NCBI RefSeq assembly: GCF_008831285.2
Contig: NC_045144.1
Span: 15,673,858-15,737,857 of the forward strand
Source: Nymphaea colorata
Lineage: Eukaryota; Streptophyta; Magnoliopsida; Nymphaeales; Nymphaeaceae
Direction: 5' to 3'
Length of the DNA: 64,000 nt
The number at the start of each line of letters is the position of its first letter. Position 1 is the first letter of the stretch. Positions 12,049 through 23,479 of the stretch are shown one piece after another. The position numbers and the translations under genes were made by a program. The notes below the pieces were generated by a model. It saw only the letters and a list, made by a program, of their open reading frames with translations, was not told the DNA's origin and searched no databases.

Positions 12049-13613
12049 GTTTGAACATTCTGAGGAAGGGAAAACCTGTCATGGTTTAGAAGTCAAAGCT
12101 GGTCTAGAATAGTCAACTCCTGTTTCAAATACATTAATAGCTATGTACATCAATTTTGGTATGAGGGATGATGCACTTAAACTACTTTGCAAGATGCAAT
12201 ATAGAGATAATGTCTCATGGAATTCAAATATAGCAGGTTACTCTCAGTGTGGGCTTGCTGAGGAAGCTATGAAATTATATTCCCAGATGTTGCTTCATCC
12301 TGTCAGGCATGATCATTACACATTCTCTAGTGTTCTCCGATGTTGTGCTAAGCCAGCAACATTACAATGGGGCAAACAGATTCATGTTTCAATCATCAAG
12401 CTTGGTTTCAAAGCACATATGTTTGTTGGTAGTGCACTGATTTACATGTACTCTAGGTGTGGTATCATAGAAAATGCTTCAAGGGCGTTTGATGAAGCTT
12501 CAAAAAGTGGTCCAGTTACATGGAATTCAATTATATTTTCTTATGCACAACATGGACAAGGTGAATCTGCAATTGATGCCTTTAAATTAATGCAGGAAGT
12601 AGGCATAAAGCCAGATCACATCACCTTTGTTGGTATTCTATCTGCATGCAGTCATGTTGGTTTGGTTGAAGAAGGATCATACTACTTCATGTCTATGGAT
12701 GCTAAGTATGGTATTAAACCTCGGATGGAACTTTTTGCATGTGCAATCGATCTTTTTGGTCGTGCTGGGCTGCTGGAGAGATCAAAATTAGTCATTGATT
12801 TGATGCCATTTAAGCCTAATGCAATGATATGGAAGACCTTGCTTGGCGTATGCAGGGCTCATCAAGATATAGATTTTGCCAAAAATGCAGCAAGTTTCTT
12901 ACTAGAATTAGAGCCCAATGAGGATGCAACATACATCCTCCTTTCAAATGTGTTTGCTCTTCATGGTGAATGGGATGAACTAGCACAATTGAAAAGGGTG
13001 ATGAGGGAGAAAGGCCTAAAGAAGATGGCTGGATGCAGCTGGGTGGAGGTGAAAAACGTAGTGCATACATTTAATGCTGAAGACCGCTCACATCCTCATG
13101 CGAAAGAGATATATGAGAAGCTTAAGGTATTAATGAAGCAGATCAAGGGGATGAGTTATGTTCCTGATACTGAGTTTGTGTTGCATAATCTGGATGAAGA
13201 GACTAAAGAGCATCATCTTTTTTACCACAGTGAGAAACTCGCTGTGGTGTTCGCAATAATGACTGTTCCAAAAGGGGTTACAATTAGGATAATGAAGAAT
13301 CTTCGTACTTGTGGGGATTGCCATACAGCTTTCAAGTTCATAAGCAAAGCAATTGACAGAGAGATAGTAATGAAAGATGCAAATCGCTTTCACCATTTTG
13401 AAAGTGGCACTTGTTCTTGAGGGGACTATTGGTAGCAACCTGCTATCTAAATGGATATTTATGCAAGAATGTTAGATGTACAACGTAATTCAACTCTAAT
13501 ACCCTTAGTTCAGAAAGAGGTTGCTTATAGATAAATTCCTTTATGCTTGAGCCTCCAATATAGCAATCGCTATGGGGTTTGTCCGGCTGTGCAAGGAGCA
13601 TGCTTTTTACGAT

Positions 13614-14645
13614 GGCCAAATCTTTTGCTTTGTTGGATTGTTTCTTTTCTTTTGTCAATCTCATCTCTCATTGGATAGTTTACATCATAGTCACAAAAAA
13701 CACATTATTTTAAAAAAAAGTGAGAAAATGAAATGATGTCTAAAATTAAAAAAAAATGTGTTTTTGAAAAAAATGTGAAAACCAAAAAAATGCATTTTTA
13801 ATGTTTTTTTTCGCATTTTTTTCATTTTTTTAATGGCAAACAGTTCCTTTTTTTTTTATTTGTTGCAAATCTACGGTTCTTTTGATGTTAAAGTTATTAT
13901 TTTGTCACTTATTTTATTTTTTTCTATTTTTATTATTTTTTATTTTTTTAAAAAATACTGTTTTTTCAAGTCCGCTGTATTATACCCAAGAAAAACCTTG
14001 CCGTTTAAAACTCCGAGACGTTATTTGTGACTATGGTTTACATGATGAAATTTTATAATATAAATGACTATGGCAGTAGGTAGGCCCGGCGCCTTTATAT
14101 AGGAGCACAATGATCCGAATCCTGGATTCATAAGTTGAGAACCTCATTATCTTTTTTGTTTTTACGTGAATACCTTCAATCCATAGGAGTTAGGCTTGGC
14201 AGGGGGAGAAAGAGGTAGGGTTTTGATGGTTTTGGAGGGAGGGATTGGAAGAGATCGTTAGGCCAAGGTGCAAGAACCATCCATCGAAGAGAGAGTAGGA
14301 GACGACGGCGTCACTGGAGATGGGAGTGCATGAGTGGAGCCATTTCATATGTCAACATTTTGAAGATTGCTTCTTATGAAATGGATCATGAAAATAGCAT
14401 TCATATGGATAGGAACACATGTACATCATCTTATCAGACAAAGTATTTTACATGTGAGTTTCTGGGCTAAAGGCATAGATTGAATTAAATAACCGAATAT
14501 TGAACTCTTATTGATAAATCTACCCTTGTTTTGTATGGTATTTGAATTGATTCTGATTCTTTGCCATGATATTGCAGACGATATAAATGCTTAACCTCAT
14601 TGGTTTCTTGACCATCATCACAGAAAATGTGTTTTATTCAAAAAT
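13614..14645. repeat. Downstream block, inverted relative to the right copy
   Basis: Both copies share sequence after the PPR stop up to GCATGCTTTTTACGAT (about 13613 and 39140). Beyond that the left-copy sequence matches the reverse complement of about 39340-40115. Anchors include AAATCTTTT next to the junction, the TAGGTAGGCCC motif near 14080, GGTGCAAGAACCATCCA near 14270, and a stretch reaching TTTTATTCAAAAA at 14630. A MITE at 13686-14035 interrupts it. The left copy also lacks about 60 bp present near 39700 in the right copy. Confidence 0.85.
13686..14035. mobile_element. 350-bp MITE, hAT-like target duplication
   Basis: The ends are perfect 12-bp inverted repeats, CATAGTCACAAA and TTTGTGACTATG. 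They are flanked by the direct repeat GTTTACAT at 13678-13685 and 14036-14043. The corresponding place in the right copy (inverted, near 40030) carries a single GTTTACAT and no insert, which gives an empty site. The interior is AT-rich with long A and T runs and no transposase. An 8-bp duplication points to the hAT superfamily, but the termini are not diagnostic. Confidence 0.85.
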
Positions 14646-15122
14646 TAGAGACAACTCATTTTACATGATTTCTTAGACCTACTTGTCCCGGTCATCATGT
14701 TGCCGGGCTTGGTCTTTGGCGGTAGCACAAGACTAAGCCTTACAACTAGACCTCAACTTAGGCGGAAAAGCCCCTTCGTTAGTACCATGAGTGGTAATTT
14801 TTGGTATATCGACGAGCGACCAAGAAGAAGTTGATGAACTCTACTCTTAGTTGTTTGAAGAAGAATCTATGCTAGTACTAAGCCATTTGGCTAAAATATA
14901 TAAGCATAACTTGACATTAGATTATCGTGACACAAAATTATCTCAATTAGGTCCCTATACCAATTTTTCTATAAAAAAAAATTATTTCAAATGACATATG
15001 GATGCACATAAAACCTTGCATGATGTTTTTCAACTTCATTACGTACCTCTACTTCATATTGTCTTTGTCAACCTAGTCAATCTTTTCCACTAATTCAAAT
15101 CTTTGTCTTCAAGAGTTATCAT
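14646..15122. other. Unassigned sequence before the PMD ORF
   Basis: I find no gene and no match to the rest of the window. It may be the truncated 5' end of the gypsy element that follows. I could not find a 5' LTR or a primer binding site here. Confidence 0.4.
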
Positions 15123-17089
15123 TCAAGATGTATTCTTTCCAACGTGGTGTTACCTTCTCTTATGATCACATCCTCTTCAGGGAAGGACCCGAACGGTCTA
15201 CTTACATCTCTCTTGAGTCTAAACCTTTGGCTCCAGAATGCCTTCTCTCGAATGTTTCCTTCTTACTTTGAAGAATGTGGGCTAGAGACAGTGGCAGCCG
15301 GAGGGATACAAAAGTGGATGGAAATTTGGTGCATGCAATCGCCGAGTGTTGGAACCCAATGACCTCCTCGTTTTGGTTTTCATGGGGAGAAATGATAATA
15401 TTACTAGATGAATTTGCCAAAATATTAGACCTTCTAATCCGAATGAACCATTATAAAAACAATTCCTCATGAACCCGACTAAGGTTAACTCAAATGACCT
15501 TATAGCCAATTTTACTGGATGAAAAACTTGGCCTCTAATAGAAAACCATGAGAGCTAAAGTATCAACCTGAAAAACTTATATGAAGAATTTGAAGCCTAT
15601 GTTGAACCTTCCACTTTACCTCAAAAAGCCATAGGAAGAATTAAACATTGTATGATGCTCGGTACAGTAGTAGTGACCCTTTTTACCGATGAAAGTGACC
15701 TCATAAATGTGCGTATTGCACAACTTTTTTGAATATGGGGGCATAGTGGGACTCGACACTTGTCAGTAGCAATGACAGCCTTGACTTTTCTCTATCGAGG
15801 ACTCACCCACTTTACCATTGGAGATACCGACTTCATAAAAGGATGCACATATGCTTTGCAATTGTGGTTCCTCAAACACGCGGGACCCCAAGCCAGTATA
15901 TTCAGAAACACTGATGGAGCATCCTCAGTCTTGGAGCAATGCCGTCGCTTGATCGAAAAATTGAATGAAGAGGAGATCATTTGGGACTATTATGATCGTC
16001 ATCAGAGTCCACCTCGACACACTCACCATTACCATGGGCGTACCATGCTAGGGGTAGGCATCGGGTCGTGCCGGGCCGGCCCGACCCGGTAGGACCTGGT
16101 AAGACCCGGTAGGACCTGGTAAGACCCGGCCTGGGTCGGCCCGTCGGGCCAGAAACCCGGGCCCTGCCCGAGGGGGAAGGTGGGGAAGGGGACGGGTGGA
16201 GGAAGGGGGAAGGTGGGGAAGGGGACGGGTGGAGGGGGAAAGGAACTGGGAAGGCCATGGGGGAAGGGGGAAGGAGAGGGGGAAGGCGGGAAGGTAGGGA
16301 AGGGGGACCGATGGCGGAAGGTGGGGAAGGGGGACCGATGAGGGAAGGAGAGGACGGGCGGAGGAGGAGGACGGATAGGCGGAGGAAACGACGGGCAGAG
16401 GAAGGAGAGAGTCCAAAGCAGGGATGCAGTGGGAGGGAGCTGAGGAGGATAGGGAAGGTAAGGATGACATGGGAGGAGTCAGTGAACCTTTGGGTGGAGG
16501 AAGGGGAGTACCAAAAGGGCAGGATGAGGAGGAGGATAGACGAGCAGAGGAGGAGGATGGACGGGCGGAGGAGAAGGAGAGGACTGGCGTAGGAGGAGAG
16601 GACTGGTGGAGGAGGAGGACGGACTGGTGGAGGAGGAGGACAGACGGGCGGAGGAGGAGGAGGGTTTTTTTAAAAAAATATTTTTTTAATATAAACGGGC
16701 CAAATCGGGCCAGGCTGGGCTGACCCAGGCCGACCTATCGGGCCCAAGCTTGGCCCGGGCCAAGTTTTTCCCGGCTCAGACCTGGGCCCGGCGGCGGCCC
16801 GGCCCGATGCCCAGGCCTATACCATGCTCTTGGGCCCTTATTTCACAGTTGATTATTGAGTTGATAGATGTACGTGACAATTCTCTCAGAGGCAGAAGAT
16901 GATTTTTGTGCATGCACCAATTGGAGCTATTTCGGAATTCGACCTCAGCTCACCTCAATGGGCAGTATTGTTCACAGTGGCTCGACAGGAATGGAAGACA
17001 CAAATATCATACACTTGGTTCACAGGCCCAGTGGTAAAGAAGGAATACACCGAGTGGTGGGATGACCGACCACCATCCATCCTTCCTTA
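15123..17089 (+). pseudogene. Plant mobile domain (PMD) ORF, decayed and interrupted
   Basis: Translations in shifting frames give a recognisable PMD (aminotransferase-like, plant mobile domain family). The best segment is AECWNPMTSSFWFSWGEM near 15340-15395, followed by a D-E-F-A-K-I-L-type helix. A second segment, 15760-16030, contains TALTFLYRGL and YALQLWFLKH. A C-terminal piece with SYTWFTGPVVKKEY is near 17010. Frameshifts and stops separate the pieces, and a 771-bp hAT insert splits it at 16048. PMD proteins are related to MAIN/MAIL1, and the domain is also found inside transposable elements. Its position directly upstream of a gypsy gag in the same orientation suggests it is an accessory ORF of that element, not a host gene. 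It is not functional here. Confidence 0.75.
16049..16819. mobile_element. Non-autonomous hAT element, 771 bp
   Basis: The element starts TAGGGGTAGGCATCGGG and ends CCCGATGCCCAGGCCTA, imperfect terminal inverted repeats that continue into GC-rich CCGGGCC-type sequence. It is flanked by the 8-bp direct repeat TACCATGC at 16041-16048 and 16820-16827. Termini beginning TAGGGGT with an 8-bp duplication fit hAT. Near the left end a ~20-bp CCCGGTAGGACCTGGTAAGA motif is repeated in tandem. The interior is purine-rich GGAGGA-type sequence whose long ORFs are compositional artefacts. There is no transposase. Confidence 0.87.
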
Positions 17090-17224
17090 AATGTTTACAT
17101 TGTCAATCTTGTACTCCTTATGTCGTCATCAGTTGTTGTCATATTTGTTAGTATTTTCTTTGGATGTAACTTTTAAAAACTCTTAATGTGATATGAACCT
17201 TCATTTTATCATCATTTCCCTCCA

Positions 17225-19279
17225 ATGACTCTTTGTTTTCTTGTCTCACAATGTGAATACTTAAAAGCCAACAAAATAGTTGAGACCAGAGCACAAACTA
17301 AGCAGGCTGCTCAAAATGAAGCTTCATCTTCTGAACTTAGGCCAGAAACACTTGGCCTCCCAACAATAGAGCCAGAAGGTTACCATATGTTCCGGTTGTT
17401 CATGGAGCGATTCATGAGAGAGCAAGAAGAACAAAAGGCCTTGATGATTGCTCCATTGCCAAAAAATGAAAAAGCTACAAAGCAGAAGAGAAAGAAGAAA
17501 AACAACAAATCTTCCCCTACAAATCAGGATGAAGACCATTTTAATTCATATTCAATAACTAGTAAGGAGGAAAAACCTGTGTTGCTCCCTCTCAATAAGA
17601 AAAAGACAACAAAGAGAAGTAAGAAGGGAAAAGAAATTATGACGGTAAGCAGCTCAACTAGCCCTATCACCACTGGAAGTTCAGAAGAGAAACCCAAAAG
17701 AAAGAGAAAACCCACTAAAAAGGGCAAAAAGACCAGGAGACACATCCCTAGCAGTAGCTCGGACAGTGAAAGTTCAGCAGAAAAAGTAAAGGAAATCAAG
17801 GACAAAAAGGAAAAGAGAAAGCCAGAATTAGTTGAATCAAGTGATGATGAAAGTCCGACTAAGCGCAGGTTCTATGAAATGGAGAAAACGATGAACAGTC
17901 TTGAACTTAGGGGAAAAGGAAAACGCTCATACTCATGTAAAGATTATTACATCGGTATTGAAGGAGACGAGGACATGAAAGGCTTACCCAGGGAGTTCGT
18001 TAGATATGATGGAACCACCTGCCCACATGTTCATCTTTCAACCTTCTTCAATGATTGGTACAAAATTCAAACAAATAACAGAGCTTTGTTTTGCTATTTC
18101 TCAAGAAGTCTTGAAGGCATCGCTACACAGTAGTACAAAAAAAATATCAACTTAGTCGAACTCAATGAATTTGATAAGTTGATTAACATGTTTGTCAAAA
18201 GATTCGAGCAGAATGCTCCCACGGCTCAAACCCTCAGTACCATTTGCAGTCTCCGTCAGAAACAAGGAGAAAAGGCTCGAGAATTCATCCAAAAATGGAG
18301 AATTCAATGCAACAAGATGAAGGAGCCCATTTCTGATACACAAACACTGTCACTCATCAGGAAGAATCTTGCCCAACCGTTAAAAAGTCTTATCTGCAAC
18401 GCCCCGATCAAGACCTTTGCTGAGTTGATTGAACAAGCAAATTAAATAGAGAAAGCAATTGAGAAAAGTGATTTTGATGGAATCATTGCTCCTAAGTACA
18501 AGGAAGAGGGTAAGAAAGGAGGAAGAACACAATTGCTTCCACACTTCATAGCTAACACCGCCATTCGAAAGGACAACAACAACTAAAAGCATGACAAGGA
18601 AGTCGGTCTCAAGAAGAATACGCAGTTTCTCAAAGACAATGACGAAAGAAAAAACAAACACCCAGGCTGGAGTTATGATCGAAAATTCACTCCTCTCAGT
18701 CAATCCCGTGAAAAGATCCTGGAATATCTCCTTGCCAAGGGAACCATAGTCTTGCAAAAAATGTCAGAGCCTCTGAAAATGATGAGAGTAAATAAACAAA
18801 AATTGTGTAAGTTTCATCGGGCCCCTGGTCATGACACTGAGGATTGTTTTGTCCTCCAAAATATTATCCAGGATTTCATCAACAAGGATCTCCAGGTTGG
18901 TGATGATAGCATCCCTGAGGTGCTGAGGAATTCATTTCCTGACCATGGGAAGGCGGCAGTGGCCATGATCATTACAGACACTCCACTCCCATATCATCCA
19001 CAAGAGCACATCCGACCTTGTGTTGGAAGCAGTTCACACGAGGTCATGTTGGCAAATCATGGAAAGAAACCTCTGGATTTTATTGCTATGATGAATGGCA
19101 AGACGGAAAGTTCACTCAAAAAACTTTCCATAATTCCAAAGACTTTTATCCGACAAAGCGGTGATGATGAATCACAAGGTGACTCTTCGGATGAAGATTC
19201 GTACTACTTGGGCAAGGTCCTCTCCTTGGAAGAGCATATGGTTGAAGAAGATTGGATTCAACCCTCCCAGGACATGTAA
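17225..19279 (+). pseudogene. Gypsy gag with zinc-knuckle variant
   Basis: Three open stretches (17225-18133, 18179-18445, 18752-19279) lie in one frame, interrupted by stops. The first ~200 codons are Lys/Ser/Glu-rich and low in complexity. A retrotransposon gag core follows from about 17975 (RYDGTTCPHVHLSTFFNDWY), continuing through RFEQNAPTAQTLSTI and LRQKQGEKAREFIQKW. At 18806-18847 a cysteine/histidine motif, CKFHRAPGHDTEDC, has C-X2-H-X4-H-X4-C spacing, a known variant in this gypsy group, unlike the usual CCHC. The protein would package element RNA. It is broken here. Confidence 0.82.
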
Positions 19280-19360
19280 ATTAACTTTTCAGGAAAAGAC
19301 CTCTGAAAATGAGGATATTATCATGAAGAGGCTCTTTACATCGTCGTCTAAGTCAACAAA

Positions 19361-22001
19361 ATGACAGTGCCACTTGTATTGATCGATGGAGGAAGTGGCT
19401 TAAATTTTTGTCCTGATCTCAAGGCCAAAGCATTGGGGTTTTGTGAAGACAAATACCATCCTGATGGTATCAAGATCTACGGGTACGATGGCCGAGACAT
19501 GAACAACAAAGGTACCCTCAACATTAACGTAATCATTGAAAATACCAGTCATTGCATTATGTTCCATGTGGCGGATGTACCACCATGATATAACTTCCTC
19601 TTGGGACGACCTTGGATCCACCAAGTACGAAGGATTCCATCCACTCTTCATCAGTGTCTCAAATGGAATCTCGGCACATCAGTCATCATCGTACGTGCTG
19701 AGGATCCGACCGAAAGGTTAGTACAACCAATGCTCCCTACGCCAATTGATTTGGTAGATGTACCCAGCATAAGAACAACAAAGGATAGACCTTTGGAAGA
19801 ATGGATGTAGAAAATAGAGATAGGTGAATCATTGGGGAGTGCCCATATTATTTCAAGTGATCATGCAAGTTATCAAAAACATCCCTTATATGTTCATTTC
19901 ATGAAAAACCCTAAGGGATTTCAGTTGCTTCTCAGAAGTGGTTATCGTCCGTTCAGTGGCCACGTCGATAAAAAATGAAGATGGTCTCTTACAGCCGATC
20001 AGTATCTCTTTTTGAAGAAATTCGAAGAAGATCTTGTGGGCTGATAGTGTTCACCATTGTCTCAAATCATCCCACGAATTTTGTAATCTTGAACTTCTTT
20101 TTGTCTGTTCTCATGAGAGGACCCCCTTTATGAACTAAGAACTTCATTTCGATATGCAATGTGAGTAATCTTTTGTTATCAATTTTAATTTTGTTCAATC
20201 TTCCCTTTATCCTCCTCTTTACAGGATGTTGGAATTCAATATGTCTCAATTTTTTCTTTTTCCTTGGAAGTCCCCCCAAAAAGCATTTGTCAAACAAACA
20301 GTCGGTGAAATGAAATCTATGACAATATCCGAGTCAGAGTTACCAGAATTCACTCAAATTCAGAAACAAGAACATCCCTCGTCCTTGGTTAATGATCCGA
20401 TTGAAGAGATTAATATTGAAACCAGTGAGGATCCTAAAATCCTTCAAACTAGTACCAGTTTGTCAGCAGATGAAAAAAAAAGATTGGTGGACTTTCTTAT
20501 AAGCAACCAAGAAGCTTTTGCTTAGACTTATGAAGATATGCTAGGCTTAGACCCCCAGTTGGTTGAGCATCGTTTGCCCTTAAATCCTAGTTGCAAGCTA
20601 TTTAAACAAAAGTTGCGCAAACTTGATCCTCGACTAGAAGGATCTGTAAAAGAATGATTGGAAGACCTACTAAGGGCAAAATTCATTCGTTGCATCAATT
20701 ACCCAAAGTGGTTGGCTGATATTGTAGTTGTCCCTAAGAAAAATGGCAAAGTCAGACTATGCATCGAGTTTTTAGACCTGAACAAAGCCACATCGAAAGA
20801 TGATTATCCACTTCCAAACTTTAATTTGTTGGTAGACAGTACTGCATGTCATGCTATGTTCTCTTTTATGGATGGATATTCGAGATATAACCAAATCCAA
20901 TTAGCAGTCAAGGATCAACCTAAGACTGCTTTTGCTACACCTTGGGACACTTTTTTTCACACGGTGATGCCGTTTGGATTGAAGAATGCTGGAGCAACTT
21001 ATCAAAGAGCTATGACAGCCATCTTCCATGACCATATGCACAAAATTATGGACACAGATATCGATGACATATTGATCAAACCCAGGACAAGAGAAGACCG
21101 CATTGAAACCCTCGCCCAAGTGTTTGAGATGCTCTTATAGTACAAGCTTCATTTAAATCCTCAAAAATGCGTGTTTAGGGTTGAATCGGGTAAACTTTTG
21201 GGTTTCATGGTCAATAAAAAGGGGAATCGAGATGGATCTTAGCAAAGCTAAAACTATCATCGATACGCCACCACCAACCAATATAAGGGAACTACAAAGT
21301 TTGCAAGGGCGAATCCAGTCCATCAGACGATTCATTTCTAATATGCCCATGAGATGCGAACCATTCAACCAGCTGCTGAGGCAAGGTGCCAAGTTTGAAT
21401 GGGGCTTTGAATGCCAACAAGCGTTCGAAAAGATCAAGAAATACCTCCTAAATCCGCCAATTCTGAAAGCCCTGGTGTTGCGTAGACCATTGCTGCTTTA
21501 CATCACCGTGAATGAGTCTGCATGTGGCGGCTTTTTGGCACAATATGAAGAAGGAAGTCGCATTGAGCATGCAATTTATTACATTAGCAAAACTTTTGTT
21601 CAATACGAGAAGAAGTACATTGATTGGAAACGGTTCCGATTAAAAAATGTACTTTGATAGATCCAGGAACGTGATGGGAACTGGTATCGGCATTTTACTC
21701 ATCACTCCAAAAGATGAAATGATCTCATATTCTTTGAAACTCGACTTTCCATGTACCTATAACATGGCGGAAATATGAAGCCCTCATTCAAGGACTTCGT
21801 TCGTTATTGAGTTTTCAAGTGAAAAGGATGCATGCTTTCGGTGACTCTCAGCTTATTATAAAACAAGTGAATAGAAAATGGCAAGTCAAAGATGAAAAGT
21901 TGGTGTCATATCAAGAGATCGCTACCTCCTTAATCTGTCAGTTTGAACTGGCTCACATAAAGAGAGAAGGTAACCCTATGAGGATGGCCTCGCGAGTCTA
22001 G
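19361..22001 (+). pseudogene. Gypsy protease, RT and two RNase H segments
   Basis: Protease is recognised by LVLIDGGSGLNF near 19370. RT runs through 20658-21140: VPKKNGKVRLCIEF near 20730, DLNKATSKDDYPLPN, then MDGYSRYNQIQL, TPWDTFFHTVMPFGLKNAGA, and DIDD near 21062 where YVDD or YIDD is normal. A frameshift lies between about 21140 and 21230. The RT-linked RNase H has LLLYITVNESACGGFL near 21495. A second RNase H-like segment near 21800-21960 contains HAFGDSQLIIKQVNRKWQVK, the type found between RT and integrase in Tat elements. Many stops (for example 20523, 21138 and 21655) rule out activity. Confidence 0.83.
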
Positions 22002-22361
22002 GATCCACCATCACTTTTCAAACCAATGAAGCAATCCGTTCTTTTGAGATTGGAAGATTGGAATACCCAGCTTTTGAAGCAGTGACACATGTTCATCATA
22101 TTCAAGAGGGGAATAAGCGGAGAATTCCCAATTGGAATGTTAAAAAATGAATAGAAAGCAATTCAACGTATGTCAGCAAGGTACTTTATCTTTGCAGGGG
22201 TACTATACAGACGTGGGTTTAGTATTGAATACTCTCGGTACCTTGATGAGGATGAGGCGAAGGAAGTCACCGAAGAATCACATAGAGGAGACTATGGGGG
22301 CCATATCGATTACCAAACCCTCACCAAACAAATAATTCGAGCAGTGTATTATTGACCTACT

Positions 22362-23326
22362 ATGCAAAAAGATTGTCATCAATTCGTCAAAAGATGCAAA
22401 GAATGTCAACTGCATGCGCTAGTGATCCATGCCTCAGCCTCTCACTTGCATTCGGTGACATCTCCTTGGCCATTTTCAATGTGGGCAATTTACGTGGTCG
22501 AACCAATATCCCCTGCAGCTTCTAATGGTCATAAGTATTTTTTTGTTGTAACAGACTATTTTACCAAATGGGTAGAAGTCGTCACACTCAGAACTGTGGA
22601 AGGACGTCATGTAGTGTCGTTCATTCACAAAAATCTTCTTTGTAGATTTGGAGTCCCTCATGATATAGTGTCTGACAATGGGACTCATTTTAAAAATGAA
22701 AAGATGTGACAGTTGTGTAGCAAATACCATATCATGCATCACATTTCAGCTCCCTATTACCCCCAAGGAAATGGACAAGCGGAGGCCACCAATAAGATTC
22801 TGATATGCATCTTGAAACAAACAGTGAAAACGGAAAGAGACTGGCATGAAAAGATGCATAACGCTCTGTGGGCATATCGCACCACTATGAGAACTCCAAC
22901 AAATGCTACTCCAACAGAGCTAGTCTATGAAACAGAAGTGGTTCTGCCACTACATGTGTTGAAACCCGCTTTGAAGTTTGCTTGTCTCATAGAGCGTCCT
23001 TTAAATCAATATCAGCAGAAAGGGCTAATGCAGCTTAATTTGCTAGATGAAAAAAGGCTAAAAGCGACCGAGCACGCTGAAGCTTATCGCCAAAGGGTGG
23101 CTAGACAATTTTCCAAGACAGTTATCGAGAGACAATTGAAAGTGAATGACTTAGTCTTGCGATCGGTGGTATACCACAGAGGATGACCACGTGGTAAGTG
23201 GGCACCAAACTGGGAAGGCCCATATGTTATTAAAGAACCTGAAATTCATATCGACTGATTAATGCGGATGGGGTGGAACTTGCCGATCCTATTAATGGCC
23301 TTCACCTCAAGAAATTCTATGCTTAG
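22362..23326 (+). pseudogene. Gypsy integrase
   Basis: The zinc-binding part shows RCKECQLHA near 22392. The core has VVTDYFTKWVEVV near 22547, SDNGTHF near 22672 and the Glu-bearing segment YYPQGNGQAEATNK near 22755. The first catalytic Asp of the usual GIDVIGP motif is altered (AIYVVEP near 22487). Stops occur at 22707 and near 23184. The C terminus ends HLKKFYA at 23326, the usual finish of this family. It is not functional. Confidence 0.85.
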
Positions 23327-23479
23327 TCCTTTTGTATTCACTTTTCAATTAATGACAAATATTCATGTTATCACATCCAGTCTACCATTCAATCTAGATT
23401 CTTCCAAGTTGTAAAACATGACAATTACACTGGGGCATTTTTTTTTTTATTATCGATCAAGATTTAAGGGGGACCCCAT

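Larger units (their letters stand above)
5878..13435 (+). pseudogene. Disrupted PPR-DYW gene, left copy
   Basis: This is the broken twin of the intact gene at 36521-38962. The ATG at 5878 corresponds to the ATG of the intact copy. Coding sequence runs to 6937, where a Copia element interrupts it after the codons equivalent to residue ~352. It resumes at 12049. Two further lesions lie in the 3' part: a GAG-to-TAG change at 12110-12112, and a TGT-to-TGA change at 13418-13420 that removes the last five residues (CGDYW). The ancestral stop is still visible at 13433-13435. In the first 360 coding bases I count 9 differences from the intact copy. The 5' fragment could still be read as a truncated PPR protein running into the LTR (stop near 7056), and an internal ATG at 12143 opens a second long frame. 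Neither should make a working editing factor, because the Copia separates the PPR tract and the DYW end is lost. Confidence 0.93.

Noticed and set aside
16048-16723. Long GC-rich ORFs on both strands (93-140 codons) as genes
   Set aside because: They are inside the hAT element and are read from a GGAGGA-type purine-rich tract; open frames there are a compositional effect.
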